Source: Olavius algarvensis associated proteobacterium Delta 3 (GTDB lineage: Bacteria; Desulfobacterota; Desulfobacteria; Desulfobacterales; CAFBRK01). Taken from it: DNA of 64,000 nt. Where the stretch lies: positions 62,001 through 126,000 of the forward strand of contig CAFBRK010000133.1 of NCBI GenBank assembly GCA_903231505.1. Direction: 5' to 3'. A model generated the notes under the pieces. The model made no database searches and was not told the DNA's origin. It saw only the letters and a list, made by a program, of their open reading frames with translations. Position numbers and translations under genes: made by a program. This document shows positions 16,460 through 25,647 of the stretch, in pieces (position 1 is the first letter of the stretch; every line of letters starts with the position of its first letter).

Positions 16460-16920
16460 ATGCATATAAAGCTGATGTTAATTCCGCTGGTTGTCGCCAC
16501 GGCCATGTTGGTCAACGTTACGGCGCCCTCGTTGGCCGAAGCAAAGAGTGAGATAAATAAAAACTGGCGGGGACTTGCGATAAAGGGTTATGACCCGGTG
16601 GCCTTTCACACGGATGGCAAACCGGTCAAAGGGTCGAAAACGTATGAAGTCGAATGGAAGGATGCCAAATGGCGGTTTGACAGCGCAGAACACCGGGATA
16701 TGTTCAAGGCCAATCCTGAAAAGTATGCTCCGGTATACGGCGGATATTGTGCCTGGGCTATCTCCCAGGGAACCACGGCGGATGTCAATCCGGCAAAAGC
16801 CTGGTCACTCGTTGACGGCAAGCTCTTAACTACAACGTCAAGATAAAAACAAAGTGGGAGCAGGATATCCCGGGATACATCCGGAAAGCCGATGCAAATT
16901 GGCCGGGCGTGCTGAAATAG
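16460..16920 (+). pseudogene. Exported YHS-domain protein, frameshifted near its 3' end
   Basis: Signal peptide (1-28), then a YHS domain: KGYDPVAFHTDGKPVKGSK, KWRFDSAEHRDMF and YGGYCAWAISQG, with the metal-associated cysteine. These periplasmic proteins are thought to bind metal and often occur with heavy-metal or copper genes. The frame as read stops at 16846 after an odd KLLTTTSR. Restoring one base near 16829 gives LNYNVKIKTKWEQDIPGYIR and a stop at 16920, about 153 residues and typical of the family ending. A single-base deletion or a sequencing error has therefore split the last 30 residues. Strong AAGGAG before the ATG. Confidence 0.8.
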
Positions 16921-17082
16921 AAGCGTGGGGATGGATCATCGCCGTAGCCATAAATAAGTTCCGACAGGTTGCAGACCGACCCTCATGCAATAGAACAAGC
17001 TTTTGGCACGCCCTGTATTCCGCAGAATTTAAAGATATCGGATTGCGATGATCCCAACCGAACGGAATCATAAACGGCCTGA

Positions 17083-17994
17083 ATGACGGAAAAAACTTCC
17101 ACCCAGTTTAAGTCGCTGAATCTTGCCGTCATGGCGCTCCTTGTAGCCCTCTGCGCGAGCTGGGGCCTGCAGCAGGTCACCATCAAGGTTGCCATCCAGG
17201 GAATTTCTCCCGTGCTGCAGGCCGGCATCCGGTCACTGGGCGCTGCCGTTCTGGTGGGCGTCTGGATGGGGATCCGTCGAGTACCGTTATGGGAGAAAGA
17301 CGGCACCCTGTGGTGGGGCATTGCGGCAGGCCTGCTTTTCGCAGGAGAGTTTCTCCTGCTCTACTGGGGCCTTGAGTATACCCATGCGTCCCGGTCGGCC
17401 GTCCTGATGTACGTCTCACCGTTTGTCGTCGCACTGGAGGCGTACCTGTTTATTCCCGGAGAAAAAATCCGGCTGATTCAGGTCGGCGGGCTCTGCTGCG
17501 CGTTTGCCGGTATTGTCGCCGCCTTCAGTGAATCTTTCAGGTTGTTGACGGTTCGCATGCTGGTCGGAGACAGCATGGTCCTGGCCGCCGGTGTTTTCTG
17601 GGGGGCCACGACGGTGTTGATCAAAGCCAGTCCCCTGGTGCGGATTTCACCTGGCAAGACCCTCCTGTACCAGCTTGTGGTATCTGCCGTGGTACTGCCG
17701 ATCGGGTCTGTGGCCATGGGAGAGCCCGGCGTGACCCGTATGACATGGGTGATTGCGGGCTGCATCGCCTACCAGGCTTTCTGGGTCGCATCCATCACCT
17801 ATCTTGCCTGGTTCTGGCTCATTCAACATTATCCGCCGTCCCGCCTGGCCTCGTTTACTTTCCTCACGCCGCTTTTCGGCGTTCTGGGAGGCGGACTGCT
17901 GCTGAACGAACCGATGACGCCGCTGCTGCTGCTGGCCCTGGTGCTGGTGGGCAGCGGCATTTATCTGGTCAATCGGCCTGCCGCGGGCAGTTGA
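17083..17994 (+). CDS. EamA/DMT-superfamily transporter
   Basis: A 303-residue integral membrane protein with ten hydrophobic helices in two EamA repeats (about 12-140 and 155-298). The first repeat starts with the familiar CASWGLQQVTIK and the second has FWGATTVLIK. Members export amino acids, nucleosides or other metabolites; the substrate here cannot be assigned. It is monocistronic by spacing, with a hairpin of eight bp at 18066-18091 downstream that lacks a T-run. Confidence 0.87.
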   Translation: MTEKTSTQFKSLNLAVMALLVALCASWGLQQVTIKVAIQGISPVLQAGIRSLGAAVLVGVWMGIRRVPLWEKDGTLWWGIAAGLLFAGEFLLLYWGLEYTHASRSAVLMYVSPFVVALEAYLFIPGEKIRLIQVGGLCCAFAGIVAAFSESFRLLTVRMLVGDSMVLAAGVFWGATTVLIKASPLVRISPGKTLLYQLVVSAVVLPIGSVAMGEPGVTRMTWVIAGCIAYQAFWVASITYLAWFWLIQHYPPSRLASFTFLTPLFGVLGGGLLLNEPMTPLLLLALVLVGSGIYLVNRPAAGS

Positions 17995-18319
17995 AGGGGG
18001 CTTGGTACTCGGCAGAATGGTAGAATGATGGATCTGCGGTCGGACCAACCAATCCGAAAACATACGGTGATCGTCATCTAAGGCGATCACCGGCAAACCC
18101 TATTTAAGGCATGATAGGGACGTTATGGGTTAACGGATTGTGAAATGGGTTACGAAAAAGCGGCAATTGCATGTTGAACAAAACGTGTGGTGGGTTTACA
18201 TAGGAAAATAGCTCCTTTACATACTGATATCCGTTAAACGTAACTCCCTATCTATCTGGATGATGTGGCCAGGAGATTGAAGCAAGCGGTAGGTTTGGGA
18301 AGGCGTATGGGGAAGGCCT
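17995..18319. other. Intergenic region with one inverted repeat
   Basis: About 325 bp. The only structure seen is GGTGATCG/CGATCACC at 18066-18091, which may act as a weak terminator for the permease. No gene recognised. Confidence 0.45.
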
Positions 18320-18682
18320 ATGTTCACTAAACGCAGCAGGGAAGGTTACCTGTCCACCATAAAAGGTAGCAAGCAGAAAACCCTGGTTTACGGCCCAAAT
18401 ATGTTGATGGCTGAATTAAAGCTGTCGGAGGGGACCCGAATCCCAACTCACACCCACCCCCATGAACAAACAGGGTACTTGTTGACCGGCAGGACCCGAC
18501 TGTTCATTGGCGACCAGATCTACAACTGCAGACCGGGGGACAGCTGGTGCATTCCCGGTAACGCGGAACACGGTATGTATGCCATAAAAGATTCGATGTA
18601 CATCGAAGTCTTCTCGCCGGTGCGGGAAGATCTTCACCCCGACACCGAGTACGCCCCATTTATTCAATCATGGAATCGATGA
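18320..18682 (+). CDS. Single-domain cupin
   Basis: A 120-residue beta-barrel cupin. Motif 1 supplies the metal ligands in HTHPHEQTGYLLTG and motif 2 supplies PGDSWCIPGNAEHG. The length fits one cupin domain. Such proteins bind Fe, Mn or Zn and are isomerases, dioxygenases or ligand-binding regulators; there is nothing here to choose between them. The stop is followed closely by the convergent antiporter gene. Confidence 0.78.
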   Translation: MFTKRSREGYLSTIKGSKQKTLVYGPNMLMAELKLSEGTRIPTHTHPHEQTGYLLTGRTRLFIGDQIYNCRPGDSWCIPGNAEHGMYAIKDSMYIEVFSPVREDLHPDTEYAPFIQSWNR

Positions 18683-18747
18683 CCACGCCGAACCAACAGA
18701 AGTCTGGATGACGGATGTCACGTCCCCCCTCTATCCCCCCCAAAAAT

Positions 18748-19977
18748 TCACGTAAGGTTTGTCTTTTTCAGATACCATCGCATGGCGAGACTGTTGCCGA
18801 TCAGCGTAAACATAATCAGAACAAACGTGGTGCAGAGAAACAGCTCCCGGTAGACATAGTCGCTGGGCAGCAGCAAAATCAGGGCAATCGACAGGGCGCC
18901 CTTGAGGCCCCCGATATTGAGGACGTGCTGCCACGACAGGGGAATCTCGCGATGAGCGGCTCGCAGCGTCCCTGAAAGCAGATACACAACGATGCTTCTG
19001 GATGCCAGGAGAATCAAGATAAACACCGGCACCTGACGCCATTGCAATGTGAACGCATGGACTCCGATGTCATTGCCGAGCAGGAAAAACAGGGCGACGT
19101 TGGCCAACATCCCCGAGAATTCCCAGAACTGGTTGAAAAATTCATCGGCCGATCGGGCTTCACGGCGGGAATGTCCGGCCGCGTAGTGGATTTTGGTCAG
19201 CATTAACGTGCCGGCCATGACCGTGATGACACCCGAGACGTGCAGGAAATGCTCGGCGACCACAAAGGCTGCATACATGGTGATCAACGGCAGGAGTGCA
19301 CCGATGAAGCGGTCGTGCAGCTCATGCCAGTAGCGGCCCAGCATTCCGCCGGCATAGCCGAAAGCGCAGCCCAGCAGGATGCCGCCGCCGGTCGCCAGAA
19401 CGAGCCTGAACGTCAACTCTCCCACCGAGATCCCGGTGCTTTGAAACACCGCCATGCTGAGGGTGGTGAACAGAATCACGGCGGTTCCGTCGTTTAGCAG
19501 GGACTCGCCTTCGATCAATGTGTGGAGCTTTTCCGGAAATTCGAATCGGTCGAATATGGCCGCTACCGCAATCGGATCCGTTGCCGAGATGATCGCTCCG
19601 AACAGCAAGGCATCCAGCAGGGGTATGCGGGCGATCCAGCCCACCGCCAGACCGATCAGCACCATGGAAGCGATCACGCCAACAGAAGCAAACACACCGG
19701 CTTCCACCCCGACCGATTTCAATTCGGTCCATTCGAGTTTGCGGGACGAGTCGAAAATCAGAATCGGCAAGAATACGAACAAAACGATATCCGGTGCCAG
19801 GTGTAGTTTCGGCAGGTGCAGGGCAGGGGTCCGGGTCGCGGCCCCATAGGCGATCCCTGCCAGCATAATCCAACAGATGGAAGGGATGATGGACTTTCTG
19901 AAATAATGCTCGATAGCGCTGATGCCGAGCAGGAAGACGCAACCGAAAAGAACCCAACTGATCAGCGGATCACCCAT
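18748..19977 (-). CDS. CPA1-family Na+(K+)/H+ antiporter
   Basis: A 409-residue inner-membrane protein with about 12 hydrophobic helices. Diagnostic CPA1/NhaP motifs are present: FLPILIFDSS, SATDPIAVAAIF with the ion-binding Asp, and LIEGESLLNDGTAVILF. No C-terminal RCK or cyclic-nucleotide domain follows, so it is the short form. Likely role is sodium or potassium extrusion and pH control. Its start lies six bp from the end of an alpha/beta hydrolase remnant on the same strand. Confidence 0.9.
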   Translation of the reverse strand: MGDPLISWVLFGCVFLLGISAIEHYFRKSIIPSICWIMLAGIAYGAATRTPALHLPKLHLAPDIVLFVFLPILIFDSSRKLEWTELKSVGVEAGVFASVGVIASMVLIGLAVGWIARIPLLDALLFGAIISATDPIAVAAIFDRFEFPEKLHTLIEGESLLNDGTAVILFTTLSMAVFQSTGISVGELTFRLVLATGGGILLGCAFGYAGGMLGRYWHELHDRFIGALLPLITMYAAFVVAEHFLHVSGVITVMAGTLMLTKIHYAAGHSRREARSADEFFNQFWEFSGMLANVALFFLLGNDIGVHAFTLQWRQVPVFILILLASRSIVVYLLSGTLRAAHREIPLSWQHVLNIGGLKGALSIALILLLPSDYVYRELFLCTTFVLIMFTLIGNSLAMRWYLKKTNLT

Positions 19978-19982
19978 GTTCT

Positions 19983-20159
19983 TTAACCTGTGTTGATGTT
20001 CGCCAGAAAATTATGGATCAGCGCCGAGATTTCATCCGCGTGCCTCTCCAGTGCTAAGTGTTCGGATTCCAACAGGTGGATTTCCGACTTCGACAGATTG
20101 CGCCTGAAAACACGCGGGGCCCGGCGGTCGAACCAATCTAAGATTTCTCCTGCCGTCAT
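19983..20159 (-). pseudogene. C-terminal remnant of an alpha/beta hydrolase
   Basis: A 58-codon frame reading FRRNLSKSEIHLLESEHLAL followed by ERHADEISALIHNFL. This is the end of an alpha/beta hydrolase, where the catalytic His would be in the GHFALE position; here it reads SEHLALE. The rest of the enzyme, including the nucleophile elbow, is absent upstream. It ends just before the antiporter start. This is probably the leftover of a deletion. Confidence 0.65.
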
Positions 20160-20193
20160 AGGATAAATCAGGGGAAACGTCTGTCACTGCCGC

Positions 20194-20403
20194 TTGCGGA
20201 ACTTTTTCCAATCTGCGAACGTCACGCCCAGAGAAAAAAAGAATATCTGGATGCGCGCCAAGGATGATGCCGGCAATGAATTTATCTGTCCTCTCAATGC
20301 GTTAAAGGACCGTGGATCCGCAACGGATGAGGAACTCGATAATTGTGTGGATAATGCCGTCGCCGGGCGATACGCCGGCAACATGGACGTAGAGGATTCG
20401 TGA
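20194..20403 (+). CDS. Small acidic protein of unknown function
   Basis: Up to 69 residues from a TTG at 20194; an ATG at 20251 would give 50 residues (MRAKDDAGNEF onward). The sequence NEFICPLNALKDR and EELDNCVDNAVAGRYAGN looks protein-like, with two cysteines, and the opposite-strand frame is serine-rich and not convincing. Neither start has a strong ribosome site. No family assigned. Confidence 0.5.
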   Translation: MRNFFQSANVTPREKKNIWMRAKDDAGNEFICPLNALKDRGSATDEELDNCVDNAVAGRYAGNMDVEDS

Positions 20404-20528
20404 TACATAGAATCTTAGGTGGTGAGCCGAGCATTTACATATTCGGTCAGATCACCATCAGCGTTGTAATTGCTGAGAGTGTCCCTTCTTTTTTCTAACT
20501 GAGAGTGCCTTTCTATCTAATTTCAGTG

Positions 20529-20571
20529 TATAATAACGATATTGCCTGGGCCGATCCCATGGTGCCCAGGC
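20529..20571 (+). promoter_or_regulatory. Predicted -10 box with leader hairpin before a membrane-protein gene
   Basis: TGTATAAT (TATAAT at 20529-20534) followed by a perfect eight-bp stem GCCTGGGC/GCCCAGGC at 20544-20571. The order resembles 12751-12779. No convincing -35 box. Confidence 0.4.
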
Positions 20572-20599
20572 CACATGGTCCGCAAATGGAGAACGGATA

Positions 20600-21085
20600 G
20601 TGAGGACACTTTCGAACTGGCTTATCCGGGGTTTAAGCATATGCCACTTCGCATGGGGCACCATTCTTCTATTGCTGGCAGCTTGGATCATCATTTCCGC
20701 ATTTCACGTCCTTTCTTACATGTCCTCCGGAGCCTTTCCGACAAGACTGCTGACTGCCATGATTTTGGCTCTGTTGCATGCCGCTCCGTTTGGATTGCTG
20801 GGGTTGTGGATGGTGAGTCTGGGTCGCCGGACCTGGAAAGGGCATGTACGGCTCCGGAAGGCGCTGATCGTAACACATGGCCTGTTGCTGCCGCCCGGGC
20901 TTCTGGCGGTGATACTCGGTTTCTATGGCATGCGTGCCGCGGAGCGTAGTGCCAGCCAGGGCGGTGGTCTGTTGAGCCCTTACGCCGTCGTCCCTCTGCT
21001 GATCGGCGTGCCTTTGGTGCTGTTGGCTTTGCTGGCCATAGCATCGGCGCTGACGATAGTTCCGAAGCAGGGAACATCGCCCTGA
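20600..21085 (+). CDS. Small integral membrane protein of unknown function
   Basis: A 161-residue protein from a GTG start preceded by GGAG. It has four hydrophobic helices (about 14-38, 50-70, 86-108 and 122-152) joined by short loops, one with basic residues (GRRTWKGHVRLRK), which predicts cytoplasmic placement. No family recognised. It stands alone, between the small protein at 20194 and a heptamer repeat array. Confidence 0.6.
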   Translation: MRTLSNWLIRGLSICHFAWGTILLLLAAWIIISAFHVLSYMSSGAFPTRLLTAMILALLHAAPFGLLGLWMVSLGRRTWKGHVRLRKALIVTHGLLLPPGLLAVILGFYGMRAAERSASQGGGLLSPYAVVPLLIGVPLVLLALLAIASALTIVPKQGTSP

Positions 21086-21151
21086 GTGTAGCGATTTTCC
21101 GAATGGCGTTCCGATTCCTTTTTCGATCAACCTATCACCGCAACGGCGCAG

Positions 21152-21242
21152 AGGTCGGATGTCGGATGGCAGAGGACAGAAGTCAGATGTCGGAGGTCGG
21201 ATGTCCGAGGTCGGATGGCAGAGGACAGAAGGCAGAGGACAC
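21152..21242. repeat. Degenerate heptamer tandem array
   Basis: Thirteen seven-base units of the pattern AKGNCRG (AGGTCGG, ATGTCGG, ATGGCAG, AGGACAG and so on) in unbroken phase. It is intergenic, directly after the membrane protein gene. Confidence 0.85.
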
Positions 21243-21394
21243 ACGGGCCAACGGGCCCACCCCTCGATCCCGCCAGGGGGGGATTCGGGGAAAAATGCAG
21301 TTCCTTTGCGTCCTCCGCGACTCTGCGTTCATCGTTTCCATATTTCTGCAAAAAGAACACATTAAGGACAAATAGCATATAAAGGAACTGTCGG

Positions 21395-21922
21395 ATGACC
21401 AACATCGAGGAAGATAAAACCAGGGTGATAACCTCGCAGCGGGACCCAGGCCGCAAATATTCTGAAGAGACCCGCGTGGCGGACTGGTATCGTGACCTCA
21501 AGCAGCAGCTGACATCCCTGGGACCGTACCTGAAGGCCGGCCGCATCGTGACCTTTCAGAACATCGCTCCTGAAGAAAAAGCCTTTTTCGAGGAGATGGT
21601 CGGCATCATTCGTGTTCCGGAAGCGGTTTGCGCCGTTTTTATCCCCCCAAGCATTGTCCAGCAGGCGATGTGGCCGGGCGCTGGTGAGCGGCAATCTGAC
21701 GAAACGACCGGGCTGTACAGCATTTCGCCGGACGCCGGGGCTGTCGCCGCACAGCGCTGCGGTTCGTCATCGACCATCGTAAATGCTCTTTTCACTTTTC
21801 CGCCCCTGACGCCCGGGGTCGACGTCTACGAAGAGGGCCGCCTGCTGGCCGGCTATGCATTCAAAGACCATCGGGAGTGTGCAAGTGGGCTGTCCGACAT
21901 CCTGAACACCTATCTTACATGA
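21395..21922 (+). CDS. Protein of unknown function upstream of ADP-ribosylglycohydrolase
   Basis: A 175-residue cytoplasmic-type protein; AAAGGAA precedes the ATG. It lies 12 bp before an ADP-ribosylglycohydrolase-family gene and is probably co-transcribed with it. The middle contains CAVFIPPSIVQQAMWPGAGE and a cysteine in AAQRCGSSSTIVNALF. I do not recognise a domain. Its context suggests a partner or substrate of the hydrolase, which is only a guess. Confidence 0.65.
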   Translation: MTNIEEDKTRVITSQRDPGRKYSEETRVADWYRDLKQQLTSLGPYLKAGRIVTFQNIAPEEKAFFEEMVGIIRVPEAVCAVFIPPSIVQQAMWPGAGERQSDETTGLYSISPDAGAVAAQRCGSSSTIVNALFTFPPLTPGVDVYEEGRLLAGYAFKDHRECASGLSDILNTYLT

Positions 21923-21934
21923 TGGGGCTGACCG

Positions 21935-23089
21935 ATGAACGACGTCATACGTGAGAACAGGAATCGGACCACGGCGAAACGTGCCGGAGCTCTTTACGGA
22001 ATGTTTATCGGTGATGCACTGGCCATGCCGGTTCACTGGTACTACGACCGCCGGGCACTTCTCAGGGATTACGGTTACGTATCGGACTTTCTCTCTCCCC
22101 AAAACCCACATCCGGACAGCATTCTCTGGCGATCGTCCTTTTCTGCGATCAATGCGAAAGGAGAAATTCTGCACAGTCAGGCCCGGTATTGGGGCCAAAA
22201 AAATGTTCACTACCATCAGTTTCTCGAGGCCGGCGCGAATACCCTGAACGTCAAGATCAGCCAACTGCTTCTGGAATCGCTCCGTGAAAACGGCGACTAC
22301 GTTGCGGAAGATTTTCTGGAACGATATATCACCTTCATGACGACCCCCGGAAAGCACCGGGACACCTACATCGAAGAATGTCACCGTAATTTTTTTACCA
22401 ATTACGCCAAAGGTCTTCCCCCGGATGAATGTGGGGTCGATGAAAAACACATCGGGGGCCTTGTCGGGATCGTTCCCATCGTGGTTTTCTACCAGGACCT
22501 GCCGGACCGGGCCAGAGCGGCTGCCCTGGAGCATCTTGCCTTGACCCATCCGGGCCCCAAGATGACGACGGCGGCGTTGCTGTTCATCGATCTTCTACTG
22601 AACGTTCTCGCAGGAACACCGCTCCGGAAGGCCATCACAGATCACATCGGCGCCCGAAAACACCCCCTGGCGCTGTATCCCTTCATGACGTGGATGGCAG
22701 AATCGGACGAGATCGTCATCGGCCGGCGTTTGAGTACGGCCTGCTACGTGGAACACGCGGTTCCTGCCGTTGTTTACCTTGCCCTGAAATATCATGATGA
22801 CCCGGAAAAGGCGCTGATCGTCAACACCAATCTCGGAGGAGACAATGCGGGGCGCGGTGCCGTGCTTGGCGCGCTGTTAGGAGCGGCCCACGGCGTTGAA
22901 AGCTTCCCGCGGCGCTGGGTCGACGGTCTGTTGGATCCGCCTGTGGAGATACAGAGAGCTGAAAGCTCAAGGCTGAAAGTTGAAAGCCGGCTCACGGGTA
23001 ACGGACGCACGAAATCACGAACCCACCGGCCAACCGGCAAACCGGCAAACCGGCCCACGGGCAAACGGGCCCACGGGCAGACGGGCTAA
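21935..23089 (+). CDS. ADP-ribosylglycohydrolase (DraG/ARH) family protein, variant metal site
   Basis: A 384-residue protein. The N-terminal metal motif FIGDALAMPVHWYYD and the C-terminal NTNLGGDNAGRGAVLGALLG mark the ARH/DraG family, which removes ADP-ribose from proteins or small molecules. The usual GGDTDT has become GGDNAG, losing one aspartate ligand. The last 45 residues are translated from an octamer repeat (TGKPANRPTGK) and are unlikely to be functional. No nitrogenase is nearby, so control of dinitrogenase reductase is not implied. A paralogue sits at 36599. Confidence 0.8.
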   Translation: MNDVIRENRNRTTAKRAGALYGMFIGDALAMPVHWYYDRRALLRDYGYVSDFLSPQNPHPDSILWRSSFSAINAKGEILHSQARYWGQKNVHYHQFLEAGANTLNVKISQLLLESLRENGDYVAEDFLERYITFMTTPGKHRDTYIEECHRNFFTNYAKGLPPDECGVDEKHIGGLVGIVPIVVFYQDLPDRARAAALEHLALTHPGPKMTTAALLFIDLLLNVLAGTPLRKAITDHIGARKHPLALYPFMTWMAESDEIVIGRRLSTACYVEHAVPAVVYLALKYHDDPEKALIVNTNLGGDNAGRGAVLGALLGAAHGVESFPRRWVDGLLDPPVEIQRAESSRLKVESRLTGNGRTKSRTHRPTGKPANRPTGKRAHGQTG

Positions 23090-23090
23090 C
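23031..23090. repeat. Degenerate octamer tandem array inside the 3' end of a gene
   Basis: Eight-base units such as CAAACCGG, CCCACGGG, CAAACGGG and CAGACGGG. It is translated as the last residues of the ADP-ribosylglycohydrolase. A related array is at 46849-46893. Confidence 0.8.
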
Positions 23091-23101
23091 GGAACTCTTC
23101 C

Positions 23102-24355
23102 ATGAGACTCCCGAATAACGACGTTGTCATCATCGGAGGCGGTATCGCCGGATTGAGCTGCGCACGCCGTCTGAACACCGAAGGTATCCCATTCACAGTG
23201 CTGGAGGCATCCGACCGGATCGGCGGGCGTGTTAAAACGGACCGTCACGACGGTTTCCTTCTGGATCACGGGTTTCAAGTGCTGCAAACCGCCTACCCGG
23301 AGGCAAAGCGGGTGCTGGATTACCGACAGCTGGACCTGCATGCGTTTGCCCCCGGTGCCATGTTCCAGGTCGCCGGAAGACGTTTTACCGTTGCCGATCC
23401 GCTACGGCGGCCCAGGGATGTGATCGGCACCATCACCGCGCCCATCGGGACTTTCGTGGACCGGATACGGTTGGCCAGGCTGACCCATCGCGTGACCACG
23501 GAAGGATTTGAAGACCTGTTCCAGCAGCCTGAGTCCACCGCCATGCAATTTCTCCAAGCCGAGGGATTTTCCAAAACCATGATCGCGCGTTTTTTTGTGC
23601 CCTTCTTTGGAGGGGTCTGCCTCGACCCTGAGATCCGGGCTTCCAGCCGCGTGCTGCAGTATGTACTCCGCATGTTTGCTCAAGGGGATGTGGCGCTGCC
23701 GGCAATGGGCATGGAGCAGATTCCCCGTCAACTGGCCAGTGATCTTCCCGCCGAAATCCTTCGAACCAATGTTCGAGTCCGGCAGATTGCCGACAATGCG
23801 GTCACGATGGAAGATGGTTCCGTTCTTTCGCCCCGCGCTATCGTTGTGGCAACCGAGGGCCCCGAAGCGGACAGGCTGCTGGGAATACCCCGGAGTCGCG
23901 GATCCATCTCCGAAACATGTCTGTATTTTTCATGCGATCGCGCCGAATGGCATCCGCCGTTTCTGGTTCTCGATGCTGACGGCACCGGCCCGATCAACAA
24001 CGTCGCTTTTCCCAGTGCGGTGTCCCCGGCCTACGCACCTTCCGGCAAAACATTGGTTTCCGTCGTCGTACTCGGTCATCCGGACGCGGGCGAATCGCAC
24101 TTGCTCTTCCGTGTGAAAGATCAGCTCGTTGACTGGTTCGGCAGTGAGGCAGCCGCCTGGGAGCACCTGGCCACCTTCCGGATGGTCCATGCTCTGCCCG
24201 ACCAGTCCCCGCCTACGGCCGATCCAAACACCCCGATACCGATGGTGCGTCCCGGCCTCTTTGTGGCCGGCGAACACGGCAGCTTGCCGGGTATTCAGTG
24301 GGCCATGCTCTCCGGGCGAAAAGCCGCCGAGGCGGTCATTGATTGTTTGGGATAG
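23102..24355 (+). CDS. FAD-dependent amine oxidase/desaturase-like protein
   Basis: A 417-residue flavoprotein. The N-terminal dinucleotide motif VVIIGGGIAGLSCARRL is followed by EASDRIGGRVKT, the arginine-containing FAD motif of amine oxidases and phytoene desaturases, and the C-terminal LFVAGEHGSLPGIQWAMLSG closes the FAD site. Substrates in this family include amines, carotenoid precursors and protoporphyrinogen; none can be chosen here. It starts 12 bp after the ADP-ribosylglycohydrolase and may share its transcript. Confidence 0.82.
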   Translation: MRLPNNDVVIIGGGIAGLSCARRLNTEGIPFTVLEASDRIGGRVKTDRHDGFLLDHGFQVLQTAYPEAKRVLDYRQLDLHAFAPGAMFQVAGRRFTVADPLRRPRDVIGTITAPIGTFVDRIRLARLTHRVTTEGFEDLFQQPESTAMQFLQAEGFSKTMIARFFVPFFGGVCLDPEIRASSRVLQYVLRMFAQGDVALPAMGMEQIPRQLASDLPAEILRTNVRVRQIADNAVTMEDGSVLSPRAIVVATEGPEADRLLGIPRSRGSISETCLYFSCDRAEWHPPFLVLDADGTGPINNVAFPSAVSPAYAPSGKTLVSVVVLGHPDAGESHLLFRVKDQLVDWFGSEAAAWEHLATFRMVHALPDQSPPTADPNTPIPMVRPGLFVAGEHGSLPGIQWAMLSGRKAAEAVIDCLG

Positions 24356-24625
24356 ATAGACGGTATCGGACGTTCGAGAATATCCGACTCAGGAGAAACG
24401 GTGCGGCCTCGGATGACATTCTGGATGCTATGGTTCTGGCTGTGACGGCCAGGCTCGCAAACTCAACAGCATCCACCCTGCCGCAGAATCCGGCGAAAGA
24501 TGATGAAGGACTGCCCATGGAAATTGTGTACGCTCTGCCGTGATTGGGACCGAGGGTTCAGGGGCTCAGGGAGTCAACAGTTCCAGGAATTCGAAGGTTC
24601 GAGTGCTGTTACTCAGGGAGGGTCC

Positions 24626-24802
24626 GAGGGGTCAAGAGGTCAAGTGAAGAGCTTAATAACTGCCACCAAAAGATAATTGCAGAGGATACTAACTGAGTTG
24701 AAATCAGGAATACCGGGGAAGATCAAAGAATATTCTAGAATTTATATGAACCCACACAACGCTAAGAATTTCTAAATAATCTCTTGACCCCTTGACCCCT
24801 TG
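24626..24802. repeat. Inverted pair of GGTCAAG-type repeats flanking AT-rich DNA
   Basis: The left arm GAGGGGTCAAGAGGTCAAG (24626-24644) faces the right arm CTCTTGACCCCTTGACCCC at 24781, separated by about 135 bp of AT-rich sequence. The whole 520-bp gap from 24356 to 24876 holds no recognisable gene. A similar arrangement is at about 34141-34320. Confidence 0.6.
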
Positions 24803-24876
24803 AATTCTAAATTCCAACCAAGTCAAAAAACAAATCAGGACTCTCACGCTGCATCCCATTAACGGAGCATGACCCC

Positions 24877-25647
24877 ATGTCTGAACTGATGCCCGCCCTG
24901 TTTGTCGGTCACGGCAGCCCGATGAATGCCATCGAAGACAATGAGTTCAGTCGGGGTTGGACAGCCGTGGGGAAAGAACTTCCCCGCCCCCGAGCTATCC
25001 TTTGTGTCTCGGCCCACTGGGAGACGACGGGAACCCGGATTACGGCCATGGATGCACCGTCCACCATTTATGATTTCGCCGGATTTCCCCAACCGCTGTA
25101 TGAACGACGGTATCCTGCACCCGGGGCACCGGATCTGGCCCGCAGCATCAAACAGGCAATTTCAGATACGGTGGTTCACCTGGACTACGGCTGGGGACTG
25201 GACCATGGATCCTGGTCGGTATTGGGCCGGATGTACCCTGAAGCGGATATCCCGGTCCTGCAGCTGAGTCTCGATTTCGACCAGCCGCCCGCGTTTCACT
25301 ATCGGCTGGGGCGGAACCTGAAACACCTCCGCCGCCAGGGTGTCCTGATCATGGGAAGTGGCAATATGGTGCACAACCTGCGGGTTTCAAGATGGGACGA
25401 TACCGCCTTTGACTGGGCGAAGGAGTTCGATGCCAAACTGGCCGCGCTGATCCTGGAGGGTGATCATTCCGCGCTTGTCTCCTACGAAACACTGGGCAGC
25501 ACCGCCCCCAAGGCCATACCCACCAACGAACATTTCCTGCCGCTGCTGTATGTACTGGCGCAGCAGGAACAATCCGACACAATTTCCTTTTTCTGTAAAA
25601 AAGTCACCATGGGGTCCATTTCCATGCGATCCGTATTGATCGGTTGA
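24877..25647 (+). CDS. ygiD: 4,5-DOPA-type extradiol dioxygenase (LigB family)
   Basis: A 256-residue cytoplasmic protein of the YgiD/DODA family. Metal ligands are visible as FVGHGSPMNA at the N-terminus, CVSAHWE near 45-51, the DHGSWSVL segment, and the C-terminal NEHFLPLLYV. The family cleaves catechol rings using a single Zn or Fe; the physiological substrate in bacteria is generally unknown. The length matches the family. It is monocistronic. Confidence 0.85.
   Translation: MSELMPALFVGHGSPMNAIEDNEFSRGWTAVGKELPRPRAILCVSAHWETTGTRITAMDAPSTIYDFAGFPQPLYERRYPAPGAPDLARSIKQAISDTVVHLDYGWGLDHGSWSVLGRMYPEADIPVLQLSLDFDQPPAFHYRLGRNLKHLRRQGVLIMGSGNMVHNLRVSRWDDTAFDWAKEFDAKLAALILEGDHSALVSYETLGSTAPKAIPTNEHFLPLLYVLAQQEQSDTISFFCKKVTMGSISMRSVLIG

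Noticed and set aside
21152-21242. CRISPR or iteron origin
   Set aside because: Units are seven bases, continuous and degenerate, with no spacers and no replication initiator gene nearby.
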